Source: an uncultured Anaerolineaceae bacterium (GTDB taxonomy: Bacteria > Chloroflexota > Anaerolineae > Anaerolineales > Anaerolineaceae). Taken from it: a stretch of DNA of 64,000 bases. The stretch lies in the NCBI GenBank assembly GCA_938020565.1, contig CALIHP010000033.1:47653-111652 (forward strand), written 5' to 3'. Both the position numbers and the translations under genes were made by a program. This document shows positions 50,725 through 58,981 of this stretch, in pieces (the first letter of the stretch is position 1; the number at the start of each line of letters is the position of its first letter). The notes under the pieces are model-generated. The model saw only the letters and a list, made by a program, of their open reading frames with translations, made no database searches and was not told the DNA's origin.

Positions 50725-52560
50725 ATGAAAACGGAACCCACCTTCCGTAGAATACCGATCGGAGAGGTCACGCAGGACCTCGTCGCCGTCGCGATGGGGC
50801 GCATGCCCGCCGATCTGATGATCATTAACGGACGACTCGTCAACGTCAATATCGGCCGGATTCAGCCGGACATGGACGTCGTCGTCAAGCACGGATACGT
50901 CGTCTACATCGGCAAAGACGCCCTATCGAAAATCCAGCACGACGATCGAACTATCGTCGTCGACGCCGCCGGACGCTGGGTTGCGCCGGGACTGATCGAC
51001 TCGCATGTACATATCGAATCGTCAATGGTCGACCCGGTTCATTTCGCCGCCGGCTGCCTCGCCCACGGGACGACGACCATCTGCCCGGATAATCATGAAA
51101 TTACCAACGTCCTCGGCCTCGAGGCCGTCCGGCTCTTTCATGACGCGCTTAAGGACCTGCCGATCAAGTCGTTCCTGGCAATGCCGGTCTGCGTTCCCGC
51201 CGTCGCCGGGCTCGAAAATACCGGCGCCGAAATTCACGGAAAGGAAGTCGCCGAAGCCTACAGGAACGGCTGGGCCCAGCTCCAGGGCGAAGAAATGAAT
51301 TTTCCCGGCGTGATTTACGGCGATCCGGGAACGCATGAAATCCTGAAAGCGTCGCATGATGCCGGCGTCGTCATGACAGGGCACTATTCCTCGATGGAGC
51401 TGGATCAGGGGCTGAACGCGTTCGCCGCCGCCGGAATGAACGCCTGCCACGAGGTTCGCAGCGCTGAAGAGGTCCTGAAACGCAGCGAAATCGGCTTTTA
51501 CAGCCAGCTTCGCTACGGGTCGGCCTGGCTCGACGTCCCGAATACGATCCGCGCCTATACGGATAACCCCAGCGCGGATACACGCTTCCTGACCCTCTGT
51601 ACCGACGACGTCAACGCTGCGACGATCGTCCGCGAAGGGCAGATGGACCGCTGCGTCCGCGCCGCGATCCGGAACGGCGTCCCGCCGGTAACCGCGATCC
51701 AGATGGCGACGCTCAACAACGCGCAGCTGATCGAAAAGGCGCGGCGGATCGGCTCGATCGCGCCTGGACGGAGCGCGGATATCCTGATCCTCAGCGATCT
51801 CGTCAATTTCAAAGTAGATCAGGTCTATTCGGATGGCGTCCTCGTCGCTGAAAACGGAAAGATGACGATCGAACTGACGCCGTATTCATATCCGGAAGCC
51901 GCGCTGAAAACGATGAAGCTGGGGCCGCGAAAAAAATCCGATTTCGCGATTCCCGCGCCGTCGAACGCGCCGCAGAAAATCCGCGTCATCGAAATCCGCC
52001 CCGGCGACGTTGTCGCTAAGGAATGCCAGCTTATCGTTGAACCGAAAGACGGATTCTTCGTTGCCGACGCCGGGAACGATATCGCCAAAGGCGTAATCTT
52101 CTATCGGCACGAACCTGATCCGTCGATCCCGCCGCGCGGAGCCGGTTTTATCCGCGGAACGAAATTCCGCCCCGGCTGCGCCTATGCGTCAACGATTTCA
52201 CATGACTGCCATAACCTGCTTGTCGTGGGAACCGATGACGACGCAATGACGCTGGCGGCGAACGCCGTCATCGAAGCGAACGGGGGAATTGCGATCGTCG
52301 TCGACGGGAAAATTGACGCGGTCCTGCCGCTTCCGCTGGCAGGATTGATGAGCCTTGAATCGATCGAGGAAACCGCTTCGAAACTGAACGCAATCGAAAA
52401 AGCGCTCGGGAAGGCCGGCGCGGTCAGCGAATCGATCGAAATGACAATGAGCCTGATCGGGTTGATCGTTATTCCCGAACTCAGGATCAGCAACCATGGT
52501 CTGGTTGAACTGAAGGGCAGCAGCCCGCTGAAGCTCGTTGACCTCGTTGTAACCGATTAG
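50725..52560 (+). CDS. ade: adenine deaminase
   Basis: 611 aa amidohydrolase, adenine to hypoxanthine plus ammonia. Metal-site segments GLIDSHVHIESSMV (HxH), TTICPDNHEITNVLG, GDPGTHEIL, VVMTGHYSSM and FLTLCTDDVNA; C-terminal adenase domain with NDIAKGVIFYRHEPD and ISHDCHNLLVVGTDD. Last gene of the nucleoside importer operon: with DeoD releasing adenine, it would complete purine salvage. A strong terminator hairpin follows. Confidence 0.95.
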   Translation: MKTEPTFRRIPIGEVTQDLVAVAMGRMPADLMIINGRLVNVNIGRIQPDMDVVVKHGYVVYIGKDALSKIQHDDRTIVVDAAGRWVAPGLIDSHVHIESSMVDPVHFAAGCLAHGTTTICPDNHEITNVLGLEAVRLFHDALKDLPIKSFLAMPVCVPAVAGLENTGAEIHGKEVAEAYRNGWAQLQGEEMNFPGVIYGDPGTHEILKASHDAGVVMTGHYSSMELDQGLNAFAAAGMNACHEVRSAEEVLKRSEIGFYSQLRYGSAWLDVPNTIRAYTDNPSADTRFLTLCTDDVNAATIVREGQMDRCVRAAIRNGVPPVTAIQMATLNNAQLIEKARRIGSIAPGRSADILILSDLVNFKVDQVYSDGVLVAENGKMTIELTPYSYPEAALKTMKLGPRKKSDFAIPAPSNAPQKIRVIEIRPGDVVAKECQLIVEPKDGFFVADAGNDIAKGVIFYRHEPDPSIPPRGAGFIRGTKFRPGCAYASTISHDCHNLLVVGTDDDAMTLAANAVIEANGGIAIVVDGKIDAVLPLPLAGLMSLESIEETASKLNAIEKALGKAGAVSESIEMTMSLIGLIVIPELRISNHGLVELKGSSPLKLVDLVVTD

Positions 52561-52618
52561 TTACCGGAGTTCCCCGAAACCTCCACCTCCTTTCATACCA
52601 CCTGCTCGGGGAAACCGG

Positions 52619-52660
52619 AATGGGAGAAAGAGACCGTACGTTCTTTCTCCCATTTCATTT
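52619..52660 (+). terminator. terminator of the nucleoside operon
   Basis: 13-bp arms (52619-52631 and 52642-52654) around a 10-base loop, followed by TTCATTT. Confidence 0.7.
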
Positions 52661-52829
52661 ATACTCGTCCTGAGCAGTCGAAACAATTAAAGATCAGGTA
52701 AAGGAACGTTCTTTTTATCCCTGCCTTTTTTGTAACAATCGTCCTCGATTGTCATAATCCGCGCCGCATTCGCTGAAATCCGGTCTGTTTTCAGGCATAT
52801 AATAGGAATTTCTATGAAAGGAAACGTTA

Positions 52830-53861
52830 ATGCTTATTTTACCTGATTCATTATTCCTTGCTGTTGTCGTCGGATTTATTGCGCTCGCGGTCATGATACT
52901 CGCCAGCAACCACGCCGTTACCAAACTCATCGGGATCGCCTCCTATTTCGACCTGTCCAGTACGTTCATGGGCATGACCGTCGTTTCGATCGCGACGTCG
53001 CTCCCGGAAATCGTCGCGCATTTTACCGCGTCGGTCGGAATCCTGACCGGGCGGATGGATTATAAAACCGGATCCGCGATCGTCCTCGGATCGAATATCG
53101 GATCCGACGTCGTTCAGCAGACGCTGATTTTCGGGCTTGTCGTCTTTCTCGCCGGATCGCTGACCTATCGCCGCTACTTCGTCTGGAAAAATATGATTCC
53201 CATGGTCGGGACAACGATTCTCTGTATCCTGCTCGGGCTGGACGGAACTTATTCCCGAATTGACGGCGCGATCCTTTTCGGCAGCTTTATTTTATACAGC
53301 TTCTACCTCTACCAGGACGAACGGAAATTTTACAATAAAGACGCAAATCAGATTCAGGACGAAGCCGTCGCCGCCGGCGTCCCGACCAGCGGGAAAGCAG
53401 TCTTCCGCGATATCCTGATAGCAGTCCTGATGCTGCTGCTGACGATCGCGGGCGCTTCTGTCGTTCTTCAGCTAACCGAACGGATCGTCAACGAAACCGG
53501 GATTGCCGGATCGCTGATCGGCGTCGTAACGCTCGGTCTCGCTTCCGCCTTACCCGAACTCACGACGGCGATCGTCGGAATCCGGAAAAAAGAAGCCGGA
53601 ATCTCGCTCGGGACGCTCGTCGGCTCAAATATCGTCAACCCGCTCCTCGCGATTGGCGGCGGCGCGCTGATTTCCGGATACGCCGTCCCGCTCCCGCTTG
53701 TCCGCTGGGACCTGCCTTGGGAAACGCTGACCGGCGCGGTCCTCTGGCTGATCCTTTTGAAAGCGAACGGGAGAATCGGAAAGAAAGTCGCGGTCTACCT
53801 GATGATCATGTACTTCCTGTATATCGTTTCGCGCGCCTTCCTTTTCCAGGTCGACTTCTGA
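52830..53861 (+). CDS. Ca2+/cation antiporter (CaCA) family membrane protein
   Basis: 343 aa, about ten hydrophobic helices with the two alpha repeats of Na+/Ca2+ exchangers. Alpha-1: SIATSLPEIVAHFTASVGIL with GSAIVLGSNIGSDVVQQ. Alpha-2: LGLASALPELTTAIVGIRK with GTLVGSNIVNPLLAIGG. The acidic residues that coordinate the ion are present in both. Probably YrbG-like. AAGGAAA precedes the ATG. Monocistronic. Confidence 0.9.
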   Translation: MLILPDSLFLAVVVGFIALAVMILASNHAVTKLIGIASYFDLSSTFMGMTVVSIATSLPEIVAHFTASVGILTGRMDYKTGSAIVLGSNIGSDVVQQTLIFGLVVFLAGSLTYRRYFVWKNMIPMVGTTILCILLGLDGTYSRIDGAILFGSFILYSFYLYQDERKFYNKDANQIQDEAVAAGVPTSGKAVFRDILIAVLMLLLTIAGASVVLQLTERIVNETGIAGSLIGVVTLGLASALPELTTAIVGIRKKEAGISLGTLVGSNIVNPLLAIGGGALISGYAVPLPLVRWDLPWETLTGAVLWLILLKANGRIGKKVAVYLMIMYFLYIVSRAFLFQVDF

Positions 53862-53872
53862 CCGCCGCCGAT

Positions 53873-53914
53873 AAAGAAGCGGCGTCTGGAGCTGCGCCAG
53901 ATACCGCTTCTTTT
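53873..53914. terminator. bidirectional terminator between convergent genes
   Basis: AAAGAAGCGG (53873-53882) and CCGCTTCTTT (53904-53913) with T-tract on the plus side, between the CaCA and tannase-like genes. Confidence 0.7.
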
Positions 53915-53931
53915 CAGCGCAAGGCCGGAGC

Positions 53932-55680
53932 TTATTCCCCTGCGCAGCGCTTAACCCACTCGATAAAATTCGAATCCGGATCGCCGCTGCGCTCGGCTTC
54001 CGTATGGCCCTGACCCCAGACCGTCGCAAAATCCAGCTCCTCAACGCCCAGATATCTCGCCAGCGCCAGCGCTAAATTGACTTCCGTCGAAAGCGCCGTA
54101 TCGCTCTGATTGATCCCGGAACGGATCCGCCAGTATTTCGCGGCCTTGCTCGTTCGATAGCCCGCCTCGCTGGGGAGAAGGTAATATAGCGGCGTATACA
54201 TCGATACCCGAACCGCGACCGAACTCCCGAGCGCGTCTGTCCGCGCCAGGTCCGCCGCAGCATCCCCGGCGTACGAAGATCCCAGGTCCGCCAGAATCCG
54301 CGCCAGAACGGCGTCGAAATGCGCGCCCTTTCCGTCGCCATAGCCAAATAACGTATTTTCGCCCTGTCCGGCGTCCAGCTGATCGAACGCGCCTAAAGCT
54401 TTCGACGCGGTTTTTAACGCCATCGCAAAATCGGATACGCTTGTAATTTCGACCTCGCCGCTCTCCGCGTCGTACCGAACCCATTCGTTTTCGCTGTTCA
54501 ATGCGTCGATATACGACTGCGCCGTCGAATACGTCCCGGTCAGCGTCAGCCCGCCGGAAGACGATCCGGTCCGCGAGATATGATCGAGCGCTTCGTAAGA
54601 AACCGCCTCGACTAATTCTCCGTCTGAACTGCTGTTCGCCGCGTCAAAATCCGGAGGCGTCCCTTCCGGCCCGCCTGCCGACCGGCCCGTCCCGCCCGGA
54701 GCGCCCGACGACGCTTCATAGGGAAACGTCGTGTCGGCGAGGAAATTTTCAAGCGACGTCTCAACGACCTCTTTCATGTACTGATAGTAGCTTCCAGCCT
54801 GGAAAATCCCGCTCCCGGAAGCTTCCAGCGTTAACGCGTTCCCCTCCGCGTCGGAAAACCCGGCCGCGTTAATATAGTCTGCATATGCGGCCGCGAGCGC
54901 GTCCGAGATGGCCTGCTCTTCGTCGCTGAGCCCGCTTCGCGTCATGCCCAGCTGCCATTCGTACGCCTCGTCCGCATGATCCAGATTCGTAACAGGGCAC
55001 CAGCTCATCGAGCCTGCAACGGCGTCGCTGACGTCCTGGACCGCGCCGATCTGCGCCAGATACGGATCGTAGAGCGGGCTGTCGCCGCTCGCGCCGATCA
55101 GGACCGACTGCGCCCCGCCGCCGCTCATCCCATATGTAAAGATCGCGTCCAGATCCCCCGGAAGGAGCTCCGCGTTGGTACGCGCGTATCGGATCGCGGC
55201 CTTCAAATCGGTCACGCCCGCCGGCGCGCCATGATCCCGCCCGCGGCAGCCGGGATTCAGAACGACGAACCCGGCATCAGTAAACTCGCTGAAATCGGCG
55301 TATTCCGTCGGCGCGGTCATCGCCGAATAGCCCGGCGTATTAACCGGAAGGACGATCGGCGCGGTTTCGGGCGTGAAGCCGCCGACCGTTCCCTCCGGAT
55401 TCAGTTCGCAGCGATACGTCCCGTCTCCGTTATCGCTTCCCTTAAAATATGCGCCCGGAACGAAAAAACCCATCGTCTGATACGCTGTATCTACCGGCGC
55501 AGCGCAATAAACCACGCCCAGCTGATAATACACGTCCGCGTCTGCGTTATACAGCCATTTCGTCATATCGATTCGATCCGGACGCTCGTCAGTTCCCTCC
55601 GCCCGGACGTTCGCCGCAAACGCAAAAACCGCAAAAATAATCAGGATCCAGCCGGCGCCATGCGCCCAAATTCCCTTCAT
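53932..55680 (-). CDS. secreted tannase/feruloyl-esterase-like alpha/beta hydrolase
   Basis: 582 aa. Signal peptide ILIIFAVFAFAANVRA. The hydrolase core has LNPGCRGRDHGAPAGVTD, the nucleophile elbow FTYGMSGGGAQSVLIGASGD (Ser186) and, near the C-terminus, VWGQGHTEAERSGD with the probable catalytic His. Between them lies a Gly/Ser/Thr-rich insertion (about 325-390). GxSGGG plus late His is the pattern of bacterial tannases acting on galloyl esters of plant polyphenols. The exact ester substrate is inferred. Confidence 0.75.
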   Translation of the reverse strand: MKGIWAHGAGWILIIFAVFAFAANVRAEGTDERPDRIDMTKWLYNADADVYYQLGVVYCAAPVDTAYQTMGFFVPGAYFKGSDNGDGTYRCELNPEGTVGGFTPETAPIVLPVNTPGYSAMTAPTEYADFSEFTDAGFVVLNPGCRGRDHGAPAGVTDLKAAIRYARTNAELLPGDLDAIFTYGMSGGGAQSVLIGASGDSPLYDPYLAQIGAVQDVSDAVAGSMSWCPVTNLDHADEAYEWQLGMTRSGLSDEEQAISDALAAAYADYINAAGFSDAEGNALTLEASGSGIFQAGSYYQYMKEVVETSLENFLADTTFPYEASSGAPGGTGRSAGGPEGTPPDFDAANSSSDGELVEAVSYEALDHISRTGSSSGGLTLTGTYSTAQSYIDALNSENEWVRYDAESGEVEITSVSDFAMALKTASKALGAFDQLDAGQGENTLFGYGDGKGAHFDAVLARILADLGSSYAGDAAADLARTDALGSSVAVRVSMYTPLYYLLPSEAGYRTSKAAKYWRIRSGINQSDTALSTEVNLALALARYLGVEELDFATVWGQGHTEAERSGDPDSNFIEWVKRCAGE

Positions 55681-55877
55681 ATCAGCCTCCTGAACGTTGT
55701 TGACAGCTGCATAGATAAAGAGAAAAAACCTTCTTCCCGAACCTCAGGAAAAGCGCAGCCATCTTATTTCATATTTTATCCCAACGAGATCAAAAGACGC
55801 CGGATACCCACTCGGCTCCACTGGGTCAGGCAGCGGATTACGCTTTTCACAAGCAGCAATTCCGCCGTTTTTAACTG

Positions 55878-56666
55878 TTAGAAGCTATCCGGCGGAAAGA
55901 GAAAATCGTCCGGCTCCGGCTCAAAATCCGCTTCGTCGAACGCTGCCGGCGGTTCCTCCGGACGGCAGTACGTCCGATAACGGCACCAGGAACACGTCTT
56001 CAAATCCTGCGTCCGGGGATAATCGGCCTCATCCTCCGACCGCATCAGCGCCGCATACGCCTCGAGCCGGTGCAAATCCTCACAATACGCCGTCTCCGAA
56101 TAATCGAACTCGATCGGACGATCCGGGAAATTCGCGAACCAGTACGCCATCCGCAGCCGGGGAAAAACGTCCGCCGGAAGCCCCAGATCAGCGCGGTTTT
56201 CAACCGCCAGCGCGCGGTAAAGCCCTGTCTGCGGCGCGGCGGCGTAAGCTTCGCGCCGGGCGGGCTTCCGCGCCGTTTTCCAGTCGTAAATCGTCAGCCC
56301 ACCGTCTTCTACGATCAATAAATCGATCTTCCCGTTCCAAAGAACGTCCGCCTGACGCATCGTCAGCCGCATTTCGGCGTAGACGGCTCCCTCCACCGGG
56401 AACCGAACCGTATCACGGAACCGCCGGAGCCAAAGCTGTATTTCGCCGTTCGCGCTGCTGACCGCACGCTCGATCGGTAAGATCCCCTGCGCGACTCGCT
56501 GAACCGTCAGGTGAAACTCGGAGCCCATCCGCGTCAGCTGATCCGCTTTAAGATAATCGCGATCGAACGGCTCCGGCCAATCCAGCCGCAGCACCGAGCC
56601 ATAATAATACTTCCGGCGGCAGCTCAGCAATGCAGAAACCTGCGACGCGCTGAATTCCAACGTCAT
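55878..56666 (-). CDS. PD-(D/E)XK nuclease with Cys4 (FeS-type) site, AddB/Cas4-like
   Basis: 262 aa. N-terminal SASQVSALLSCRRKYYYGSV (Cys16). Nuclease core GKIDLLIVEDGGLTIYDWKT (Asp...Asp-x-Lys). C-terminal TCSWCRYRTYC (Cys225, 228, 234). One N-terminal and three C-terminal Cys are the arrangement of AddB and Cas4 iron-sulfur nucleases. The ATG overlaps the helicase stop codon (ATGA), so the longer frame was rejected. No CRISPR genes are near; it belongs to the helicase module upstream. Confidence 0.85.
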   Translation of the reverse strand: MTLEFSASQVSALLSCRRKYYYGSVLRLDWPEPFDRDYLKADQLTRMGSEFHLTVQRVAQGILPIERAVSSANGEIQLWLRRFRDTVRFPVEGAVYAEMRLTMRQADVLWNGKIDLLIVEDGGLTIYDWKTARKPARREAYAAAPQTGLYRALAVENRADLGLPADVFPRLRMAYWFANFPDRPIEFDYSETAYCEDLHRLEAYAALMRSEDEADYPRTQDLKTCSWCRYRTYCRPEEPPAAFDEADFEPEPDDFLFPPDSF

Positions 56667-58981
56667 TTCGCTTTCTCCTCCCGACCCGCTCCGCCGAAGC
56701 TTTCCCGGAGCGCGCGAACCGCGACCGCCTCGCACATCGGCGTCCGCATTTTCCCCAGGTTCCGCGATCCATATAAACCTTTCTTCGCCCGGGTAATCCC
56801 AACGTACAGCAGCCGCAGCCGCTCCGCCGCGTAGGCGTCGGCGCTCCGCCGCGTCGCCTCCCCTTCAAGATAGGTCCGGGGCGGCTCGGAACAGAGGCAG
56901 ACCATCTGCTCGATCGTTTCCGACTGCAGGTCCAAACGTCCGCGGGCGTAATAGACTTCAGATCGATAAAACTCCGTATAACCGTTTTCTTTATATCCTT
57001 TTCCGATCGGAAAATCATAGTTATTCAGCGAAGTCAGGTACACCTGGTCCCATTCCAGACCCTTCGCTTTATGATACGTCGTGACGACGATCTTCCCGCG
57101 ATATAGCCCGGGGTCAAACTCACCCTCGTCGCCGCCTTGTCCCGCGACGACTTCGGGACGCTTTGAAGCTTCGATGATCTGCTCCGCCATGGTATCGAAA
57201 TTCGCGAATGGGTCAGCCTGCGTCGCGCGCAGCACCACGCCGGCCAGCCGGTTGGCAATACTCAGGTCGACCGGATCGACAAAAACGTCCTGAGCGATCA
57301 GGAGGACCAGCTGGTCGATCCGGATCCCGCGCGCTTCGAGCCATTTCCGAGCCAGCTCCCGGATCCGGACGATCGTCTGGAAAACGATCTCGTCCCCGCC
57401 GATCGATCGGAGACGCGTCTCGAAATCGTCTTCCGAGGTCGGATAGAAAAAATCGACAACCTTTTCCTGCCGGAACTGTGTCAGGATTCGGAAAACCTGT
57501 TCCCGTTCCGGCTCGGTCAGATAAAAATCGAGCTCACGGGGACGGTCTAATAAAACCTTGACGACGTCAAGAAACTCGTTCTTCATCACCCGCGGACGCG
57601 CCAGCCATTTAAAAATTGTCGATAAAATCTTCCCGGCGTCGCGGTCCTGCGGCGAACTTTGCAGGAATTCGACAACCTCGATCTCACCGCTCCGCAGATA
57701 GTCGGAAAACCTGACCCCGCGATCGTTCGTCGGCGCCAGGATCGCAATCGTCTCATCCGGATAAAGCTGCGCATGGCGAACGGCTAAATTTCCAATCACG
57801 GTAACTTCCTGATCCGCCGTGTACCCCTTCGGATCAAAGACGACCCGAAGCGGTTCGTCTCGCGGGTTCGGGCTCGAATCGTTCTGAGGCGTCAGGTGAA
57901 TATACGGCTCCGTCAGCGCGGCGCGCATCATCGGGAGCGGATGATCCTCGATTGTCCAGCGGATCAACCGGTTCGCACAGCGCAGAATCGACTTCGTCGA
58001 CCGCCCGGAACAATCCAGATCAACCGTCCGGTCCGCCTCCTCCAGAAAGTTTTTCAGATACGCCGGATTCGACGTCGTAAACGAAACGTTAATCGCCTGA
58101 TTCGGGTCGCCGACGCGAACCCAGTTCCCGCGCTCGCCGACCAGCAGCCGCAGCACATTCTCCTGAATCGCCGAGCTGTCCTGCGCCTCGTCCTCGAGAA
58201 TAAAAGGCCAACGCTCCTGCGCACGCTTCAGGCTGACGCCGTCCGAACTCAGGATCCGATACGCGTACGTCATCAAATCTTCATAATCCAGTCCCGGATA
58301 CGCCGCCAGCTTCGCCTGATACTCGGTGTAAACGTCCGCTGCCAGCGAAAGCAGCCGGTAATTTCCAGGCTCATCGCCCTCCGCTTCCGCCAGCGCGTCA
58401 TGCAGTCGGCGTTCGCTGATCCCCAGGTCTTTTGCCCGCTTGATCGTATTTTGACAGATCGATAAAACCTTATCCTTCCAGGAATCCTGAAAAACCTGTT
58501 CCAGGTAGCTCTCTTTCATTGAATCGGACCGGACCGCTTCAAAGGCCTCCCGCAGCCGCGCGGTCGGAAGCCGATCGATAATCTTTTCTAAAATATACGA
58601 CGAAGTCAGCGCATCGATAATCGTCGCTTCCGGGTCCAGCCCCAGATTCGCGCCGCCAACGCGAACGATATCCGCGGCCATCGAATGCAGCGTGCGGACC
58701 TCATACCCCACCCCGGGAACCAGTCCCCGCTCGCTCATCAGTCCGGCAATTCGCGCCTTGAAGTTATTGACCGCCGAATTCGAAAACGTCACGACGAGAA
58801 CGACAGGCTCCGTCCCAGGAACAAACGAATTGCTATACGAACGAATAATCGTCTCCGCCAGCTTCGCCGCCAGCATCGCCAGCGTATGCGTCTTTCCGCT
58901 TCCGGGAACGGCGGAAACCCCCAGCGTCCCGCTTTCATAAGTCAGAATTTCAGCCTGCGCCTTGCGCGGAATAAATTTCAT
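56663..58981 (-). CDS. UvrD/Rep-family superfamily 1 helicase (AddA-like)
   Basis: 772 aa. Motifs in order: Q motif IPRKAQAEIL, Walker A GVSAVPGSGKTHTLAML, motif II LEDEAQDSSAIQ (intact DEAQD), motif III WVRVGDPNQAINVSF, motif V VVTTYHKAKGLEWDQVYL and motif VI LLYVGITRAKKGLYGSR. The start overlaps the upstream helicase gene by 4 bases and its stop overlaps the nuclease gene by 4 bases, so three products are made from one coupled transcript. Confidence 0.92.
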   Translation of the reverse strand: MKFIPRKAQAEILTYESGTLGVSAVPGSGKTHTLAMLAAKLAETIIRSYSNSFVPGTEPVVLVVTFSNSAVNNFKARIAGLMSERGLVPGVGYEVRTLHSMAADIVRVGGANLGLDPEATIIDALTSSYILEKIIDRLPTARLREAFEAVRSDSMKESYLEQVFQDSWKDKVLSICQNTIKRAKDLGISERRLHDALAEAEGDEPGNYRLLSLAADVYTEYQAKLAAYPGLDYEDLMTYAYRILSSDGVSLKRAQERWPFILEDEAQDSSAIQENVLRLLVGERGNWVRVGDPNQAINVSFTTSNPAYLKNFLEEADRTVDLDCSGRSTKSILRCANRLIRWTIEDHPLPMMRAALTEPYIHLTPQNDSSPNPRDEPLRVVFDPKGYTADQEVTVIGNLAVRHAQLYPDETIAILAPTNDRGVRFSDYLRSGEIEVVEFLQSSPQDRDAGKILSTIFKWLARPRVMKNEFLDVVKVLLDRPRELDFYLTEPEREQVFRILTQFRQEKVVDFFYPTSEDDFETRLRSIGGDEIVFQTIVRIRELARKWLEARGIRIDQLVLLIAQDVFVDPVDLSIANRLAGVVLRATQADPFANFDTMAEQIIEASKRPEVVAGQGGDEGEFDPGLYRGKIVVTTYHKAKGLEWDQVYLTSLNNYDFPIGKGYKENGYTEFYRSEVYYARGRLDLQSETIEQMVCLCSEPPRTYLEGEATRRSADAYAAERLRLLYVGITRAKKGLYGSRNLGKMRTPMCEAVAVRALRESFGGAGREEKAK

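Noticed and set aside
55878..56666. Cas4 of a CRISPR system
   Set aside because: The Cys4 nuclease looks Cas4-like but overlaps helicase genes and no cas gene or repeat array is present.
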